From assembly GCA_041397765.1 (NCBI GenBank), contig JAWKWA010000010.1, positions 102,192 through 166,191 on the forward strand: DNA of 64,000 bases. The letters are read 5' to 3'. Position 1 is the first letter of the stretch. The number at the start of each line of letters is the position of its first letter. A model generated the notes under the pieces. That model had not been told where the DNA came from, ran no database searches, and saw only the letters and a program-made list of their open reading frames with translations. Source of the stretch: JAWKWA01 sp041397765. Lineage in GTDB: Bacteria; Pseudomonadota; Alphaproteobacteria; Rhizobiales; Hyphomicrobiaceae. This document shows positions 60,140 to 64,000 of this stretch, in pieces. Position numbers and translations under genes: made by a program.

Positions 60140-60623
60140 GCGGTTTCTCCCCTGTCGTCGGCCGTTCGTCCGTCCGCCCCACTTCCCCTCCCAAGGGATA
60201 GGACCGGCTCGATCGGCGGGACGGTGCCCGGAGGTCGGCGGCCCGCCCGGCCGGCGATCCTCCGCACCGCCAGCTTCATCGATAGCAGAGGTTCGTGGCG
60301 TGCAAAGCGTAATCGCGCGGTACGCGCGGGAGGCGGCCGCAGGTCCGGCTCGCTGCCTGGGAGAGGTCGGGCACGGAAGGGGCGGGGCCGGAAGGGGCGG
60401 GGCCGGAAGGGGCGGGAACCTAGGCCGCCACCTTCCCCGGTTTTCAGCGGACCCCCGGTTTTGGCCGGCCGAGGCAAGTGCTATCTCAGGAGGCGTGGCC
60501 GGATTGCGGTCCGAAACGGGCCACAATGCCGTCTCCGGGCTCTGTCAATGAGGCCCTCGCGCGGGTGGCCCGGGGGCGAGGGCCTCTCTTGCAGGGTCAC
60601 GGCGGTCTGAACGGGGAGCTCGA
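60140..60623. other. Divergent region with a GC-rich tandem repeat
   Basis: 484 bases between the HPF-like gene and the serine hydrolase gene. Apart from the 15-bp tandem repeat at 60375-60416 I see no gene or clear hairpin. It holds the promoters of both flanking genes. Confidence 0.4.
60375..60416. repeat. 15-bp tandem repeat, nearly three copies
   Basis: GGAAGGGGCGGGGCC is present twice exactly and a third time for 12 bases (60375-60389, 60390-60404, 60405-60416). It lies about 240 bp upstream of the HPF-like start. The G-runs could form a quadruplex on the plus strand. The function is unknown. Confidence 0.9.
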
Positions 60624-61850
60624 ATGGAGACGGGGCGGCACGGTCGCGATGGGACGCTCGCCGGGTTCGATGCCCGGCGCCTCGAGCGGATCGGCGACTG
60701 GATGGCGAGATATGTCGGCGACGGCCGGTTGGCCGGCGCGCAGACGCTCCTGTGGCGGCGCGGCGCCCTCGCCTTCGCACGGACGGTCGGGTTCAGGGAT
60801 CTCGAGGCCGGAACGCCCTGGCAGGCCGACACGGTCGCCCGCATCTATTCGATGACCAAGCCGGTCACCGCACTCGCCCTCATGATGCTCTACGAGGAGG
60901 GGTTGTTCCATCTCGACGATAGGGTGTCGGCGATCCTGCCGGAATTCGCCAATGCCCGCGTGCTGCGGCCCGGCGCCGGAAGCCTCGATGAAACGGTGCC
61001 GGCGAAGATACAGCCGACCATCCACCACCTCCTGACCCATACGGCGGGGCTCAGCTACGGCATGAATGCCGGGCCGGTCGCCGATGTCTACCGGCAGGAG
61101 AAGCTCGGCACCGACATGGCCTATGGCGGGCTCGACCGCATGGTCCGCCGCATCGCCGCCCTGCCGCTCGAGTTCGAGCCGGGAACGCGCTGGCACTACA
61201 GCGTGGCGAGCGATGTCGTCGGCCGCATCGTCGAGGTGGTGTCGGGACAGTCGCTTCCGGAGTTTCTCGCCGGGCGCGTCTTCGCGCCGCTCGGCATGCG
61301 CGATACCGCGTTCGAGGTCCCGGACACCCGGCTCGATCGCTTCGCCGCCCTTTACGGGCGGGGCGAGGAGGGCGGCCTGAAGCGCCTGGAGGGCCAGACC
61401 GACAGCGCGCAGCGCGCCGGGCGGGTCGACACCCATCTCGGCGGCGCCGGGCTCGTCTCGACGGCCGCCGACTATATGCGCTTTGCCGAGATGCTTCGCC
61501 TCGGCGGGCGGGCCGGCGCCGAGCGGCTCATCGGGCCGCGGACGCTCGCTTTCATGACGGCCAACCATCTGCCGGGCGATCTCGCCAGCATGGGCCCGAA
61601 GACCTGGTGCGAGACCTCCTTCGAGGGCGTCGGCTTCGGGCTCGGCGTCTCGGTGATGCTCGATCCCGTCAAGGCGGTGATGGCGGGCTCGCCCGGCGAT
61701 TTCGGCTGGGGCGGCATGGCGAGCACGGTCTTCATCGTCGATCCGCGCGAGGAGATGAGCGTGGTGTTCCTCACCCAGCTCGTTCCCTCCGACGCCTATC
61801 CCCTTCGCAAGGAGCTGCGCACGCTGATCCATCAGGCGATCGCCGACTGA
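60624..61850 (+). CDS. Serine hydrolase, class C beta-lactamase fold
   Basis: 408 residues, start behind GGGGAGC. The catalytic SxxK is SMTK in ARIYSMTKPVTALALMMLYE (about residues 76-79), and the second motif tyrosine is in WHYSVASDVVGRIVE (about 190). LLTHTAGLSYGM and FAPLGMRDTAFEV are typical of the Beta-lactamase (PF00144) family of esterases and peptidases. The third motif region is FGWGGMASTVFIVDP. No signal peptide is visible, so it is likely cytoplasmic, which argues for an esterase-like role rather than drug resistance. It is followed by an amino-acid binding-protein gene. Confidence 0.92.
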   Translation: METGRHGRDGTLAGFDARRLERIGDWMARYVGDGRLAGAQTLLWRRGALAFARTVGFRDLEAGTPWQADTVARIYSMTKPVTALALMMLYEEGLFHLDDRVSAILPEFANARVLRPGAGSLDETVPAKIQPTIHHLLTHTAGLSYGMNAGPVADVYRQEKLGTDMAYGGLDRMVRRIAALPLEFEPGTRWHYSVASDVVGRIVEVVSGQSLPEFLAGRVFAPLGMRDTAFEVPDTRLDRFAALYGRGEEGGLKRLEGQTDSAQRAGRVDTHLGGAGLVSTAADYMRFAEMLRLGGRAGAERLIGPRTLAFMTANHLPGDLASMGPKTWCETSFEGVGFGLGVSVMLDPVKAVMAGSPGDFGWGGMASTVFIVDPREEMSVVFLTQLVPSDAYPLRKELRTLIHQAIAD

Positions 61851-61971
61851 GATTACCGCGTCCGCCGGCACTCGGCCCCGCCGGGTCAGTGCCCGGAGGC
61901 GACCCGATACGCGGCTGCACCGCGGGCGCGGCCCCGACACACACGGTCATGGACCCCAGGGAGGAACCGAA

Positions 61972-62793
61972 ATGAGCTTCACCATCTCGCGCCGCGCGCT
62001 TGCGGGCGTCGCCACCGGCGCTGTCGCCGCGAGCGCGGTGTCGACGATTGCCGCCGCCAAGACCGCCGAGGAGATCATGAAGGACGGCACGCTCAGGATC
62101 GGCGTCCATCCGAACTCGCCGCCGTTCTCCTGGCGCGATCAGGCCGGCGCCTGGAGCGGTTTCGATGTCACGATCGGTCAGCGGATCGCCGAGGACCTCA
62201 AGCTGAAGGCCGAGCTGGTGCCGACCGAGACGGCCGAGCGCATCGACTTCCTCAATGCCGGCAAGATCGACATCTCGCTCGGCGGGCTGACGCGCACGCC
62301 CGAGCGGGCCATGCAGATCGCCTTCACCGTGCCGCTCCATGCCGAGGTGATGGGCGTGCTGACGACCGGCCGGCTCGCCATCGACAGGTGGAAGCAGCTC
62401 GACGACGAGCGCTTCACGCTCGTCGACATCAAGGGGGCATGGACTATCGACTGGGCGAAACAGAACCTGCCGAAGGCGAAGATGGAAACGGTCGATTCGC
62501 CCCAGGCGGCGATCGACATGATCGCGTCGGGCAAGGCGCAGGCGCTCGTCGAGATGGTCGACTTCTTCATGGCCGCGGCGGCGACGCATTCCGACATCGC
62601 CTGGAAGGTGCTCGACGACCATATCGACGTGAACTGGGACTGCATCGGCGTGGCGAAGGGCAATGTCGCGCTGCGCGACGTGCTGAACGTGGTGCTGCAC
62701 AAGCTGCACGCGACGGGCTTCGTGGTCGATGCCTGGAAGACCGCCTTCGGCGCCGAGCCGACCGTCAAGGTGCCGGCCAGCCCGTGGTTCTGA
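61972..62793 (+). CDS. ABC transporter substrate-binding protein, family 3 (amino acid type)
   Basis: 273 residues. The N-terminus SFTISRRALAGVATGAVAAS has a twin-arginine pattern and ends near residue 28. The mature part begins with TLRIGVHPNSPPFSWRDQAG and continues GFDVTIGQRIAEDLKLKAEL and IDISLGGLTRTPERAMQIAF, the SBP_bac_3 signature for amino acids and related ligands. It binds a ligand in the periplasm. No permease or ATPase gene follows; the next gene is convergent, ending 8 bp away. It is therefore an orphan component here. Confidence 0.92.
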   Translation: MSFTISRRALAGVATGAVAASAVSTIAAAKTAEEIMKDGTLRIGVHPNSPPFSWRDQAGAWSGFDVTIGQRIAEDLKLKAELVPTETAERIDFLNAGKIDISLGGLTRTPERAMQIAFTVPLHAEVMGVLTTGRLAIDRWKQLDDERFTLVDIKGAWTIDWAKQNLPKAKMETVDSPQAAIDMIASGKAQALVEMVDFFMAAAATHSDIAWKVLDDHIDVNWDCIGVAKGNVALRDVLNVVLHKLHATGFVVDAWKTAFGAEPTVKVPASPWF

Positions 62794-62800
62794 GCAAGGC

Positions 62801-63598
62801 TCAGCGGCCCTTGAAATCGGGCTTTCGCTTCTCGGCGAAGGCTCGCGGGCCTTCCTTGGCGTCCTCGGAGGCGAGGGCGCGCGTATAGACCCGATAGCGT
62901 CCGCGGCGCATGCGGTCGAAGGTCTCGATCGGGTGCTGGCACTCGCTCTCGCTCAGCACCTCTTTCACCGCCTGCACGGCGAGCGGCGCGCCCTCGGCGA
63001 TCGATTGCGCCACCTCGCGCGCCTTCGCCATCAGCTCGGCGGCCGGCACCACCCAGTTGACGAGGCCCCAACGCAGCCCCTCCTCGGCGGTCAGGCGGCG
63101 ACCGGAGATCAGCATCTCCATGGCGATGTTACGCGGCAGGCGGAGCGCGAGACGCTGCACGCCGCCGGCATCGGCGAGGAGCCCGACCTTGACCTCGGGC
63201 ACGGCGAAGGTCGCATGGTCCGCGGCGATGACGACGTCGCTCGCCAGCGCGATCTCGGTGCCGCCACCATAGGCCCCGCCATTCACCGCCGCGATCACCG
63301 GCTTGTAGAGGCCGGGGAGCTCCGTCAGACCGGCGAAGCCGCCGACGCCGAACGGACCGCCCGGCCTGAGGTCGTTGTGCGAGCCGTCGTCGCTCGCGTC
63401 CTTCAGGTCGAAGCCGGCCGAGAAGAATCGCTCGCCGGCGCCCGTGACGATGGCGACGCGCAACTGCGGATCGTCGCGGAAGCCGGCGAAGATGCGCCCG
63501 AGCTCGACGCTCGTCGCCCGGTCGATGGCATTGGCCTTCGGCCGGTCGATGGTGATCTCGACGACATGGCCGTCACGGCTGGTGCGAACTCCGCTCAT
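62801..63598 (-). CDS. Enoyl-CoA hydratase/isomerase (CaiD-like crotonase)
   Basis: 265 residues, crotonase fold. VEITIDRPKANAID opens the domain. The oxyanion-hole segments are FFSAGFDLKDAS (about 60) and VNGGAYGGGTEIALASDVV (about 105-123). VPEVKVGLLADAGGVQRL and the C-terminal GPRAFAEKRKPDFKGR are close to carnitinyl-CoA dehydratase CaiD. It hydrates or dehydrates an acyl-CoA in the cytoplasm. The adjacent upstream gene encodes a CoA ligase, so the pair may activate and hydrate one acid. The carnitine assignment is tentative. Confidence 0.88.
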   Translation of the reverse strand: MSGVRTSRDGHVVEITIDRPKANAIDRATSVELGRIFAGFRDDPQLRVAIVTGAGERFFSAGFDLKDASDDGSHNDLRPGGPFGVGGFAGLTELPGLYKPVIAAVNGGAYGGGTEIALASDVVIAADHATFAVPEVKVGLLADAGGVQRLALRLPRNIAMEMLISGRRLTAEEGLRWGLVNWVVPAAELMAKAREVAQSIAEGAPLAVQAVKEVLSESECQHPIETFDRMRRGRYRVYTRALASEDAKEGPRAFAEKRKPDFKGR

Positions 63599-63626
63599 CG
63601 CGCTCCCTTCCCCGATTCTCGACTGC

Positions 63627-63998
63627 TCAGCTCTCGTTGCGCCGGTCGAGCCAGCGCCGCGCCTTGTACTCGCTGCGCGGCAGGCCGCCCGGCGGCACGC
63701 TCTCGACCTCGAAGCGAATGCCGATGCGGCGCCGCGCCTCGGCGGCGATCGCCTCGCAGAGCGGGACGCGATCGGTCTCCGCCACGTCGGGCTTGGCCAT
63801 CACGCGGATCGTCGCGACATCGGCGGCATGGGCGTCGCGCGTCAGCACGACCTGGTACTCGTCGACGCCGCCATGGCGGAACACCGCCTCGTCGACCGCC
63901 TGCGGCCAGATGTTGATGCCTTTAACCTTCTTCATGTCGTCGATGCGCGAGACGCTGCCGATCTCGACGCCGGCGAAGGGACGGCCGCACGGACAATA
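63627..63998 (-). CDS. Phenylacetate-CoA ligase family protein (PaaK-like), C-terminal part
   Basis: The gene enters from the right edge on the minus strand; about 123 C-terminal residues are visible. CGRPFAGVEIGSVSRIDDMK is the hinge region of AMP-forming ligases. KVKGINIWPQAVDEAVFRHG and the final RSEYKARRWLDRR are characteristic of the PaaK family, which activates aryl or alkyl acids as CoA thioesters. It ends 29 bp before the CaiD-like gene, in the same direction, so they are likely co-transcribed. The substrate is unknown. Confidence 0.85.
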   Translation of the reverse strand, partial: YCPCGRPFAGVEIGSVSRIDDMKKVKGINIWPQAVDEAVFRHGGVDEYQVVLTRDAHAADVATIRVMAKPDVAETDRVPLCEAIAAEARRRIGIRFEVESVPPGGLPRSEYKARRWLDRRNES

Positions 63999-64000
63999 GC

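Noticed and set aside
1..64000. CRISPR arrays, insertion sequences, prophage or integrase genes
   Set aside because: No regularly spaced repeats, terminal inverted repeats with transposase, or phage structural genes were seen.

Overview
The window is high-G+C DNA read from both strands with densely packed genes. The gene content points to an alphaproteobacterium, most likely of the Hyphomicrobiales (Rhizobiales) group. The indicators are a phasin, GapR (DUF2312), DUF2852 and DUF2312 proteins, RpoH, a fused CysNC, split PntAa/PntAb/PntB beside a 47-residue aa3-type cytochrome oxidase subunit IV, and TadE-like pilus proteins. This taxonomic placement is inference from families, not from a search. 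I see no plasmid, phage, transposase, integrase or CRISPR signal, so this looks like chromosomal backbone with catabolic and transport islands.

Layout. 1-7.5 kb: end of a LOG-family gene, an MFS exporter, a frameshifted aspartoacylase-like gene, a two-gene Fe3+ ABC importer without its ATPase, and a histidine kinase. 7.8-12.7 kb: phasin, a nucleotide-sugar 4,6-dehydratase, a di-heme cytochrome c peroxidase and a sulfotransferase. 12.9-18.5 kb: a catabolic island. Four minus-strand genes (PuuE-like deacetylase, SDR, DadA-like FAD dehydrogenase, ACMSD-like amidohydrolase) diverge from a Rieske oxygenase whose upstream region holds four copies of an 11-bp repeat. 18.5-21.5 kb: an unusual cytochrome b561/AsmA-like fusion with a Gly/Lys-rich tail, next to a PepSY protein. 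21.7-25.6 kb: carbonic anhydrase, an atypical M19 peptidase, an Ldh-type dehydrogenase and a SABATH-type carboxyl methyltransferase in tight order, the last two carrying frameshifts. 25.8-29.4 kb: small hypotheticals, SppA and an M24-fold hydrolase lacking the usual metal ligands. 30-36.2 kb: rpoH, a GT4 glycosyltransferase with an Ala-rich insert, and cysD-cysNC, which make PAPS. 36.2-43.2 kb: lhgO, two TadE-like genes, and a TetR/CDP-alcohol transferase/CdsA-like/PlsC-like lipid cluster. 43.4-47 kb: the pnt operon, with a DUF2798 gene inside it and the tiny ctaI-like gene at its head. 47.4-54 kb: secreted and envelope proteins (DUF882, extensin-like, DUF2147), GapR and DUF2852. 53-58.7 kb: three EamA permeases, a TerB/DnaJ protein, a frameshifted amidase and a DDAH-like hydrolase. 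58.8-64 kb: tRNA-Arg(CCT), a flavin reductase, an HPF-like protein, a serine hydrolase, an amino-acid binding protein, a CaiD-like crotonase and the end of a PaaK-like ligase.

Five genes (near 2.1, 14.0, 23.4, 24.5 and 55.9 kb) are interrupted by seven single-base indels. In each case correcting the indels restores one full-length reading frame of normal family length. Either the assembly carries uncorrected indels or these genes are recent pseudogenes; the pattern favours the first, but reads are needed to decide.

The most unusual items are the cytochrome b561/AsmA fusion, the carbonic anhydrase/M19/Ldh/SABATH neighbourhood, and the YnbAB-like lipid cluster.
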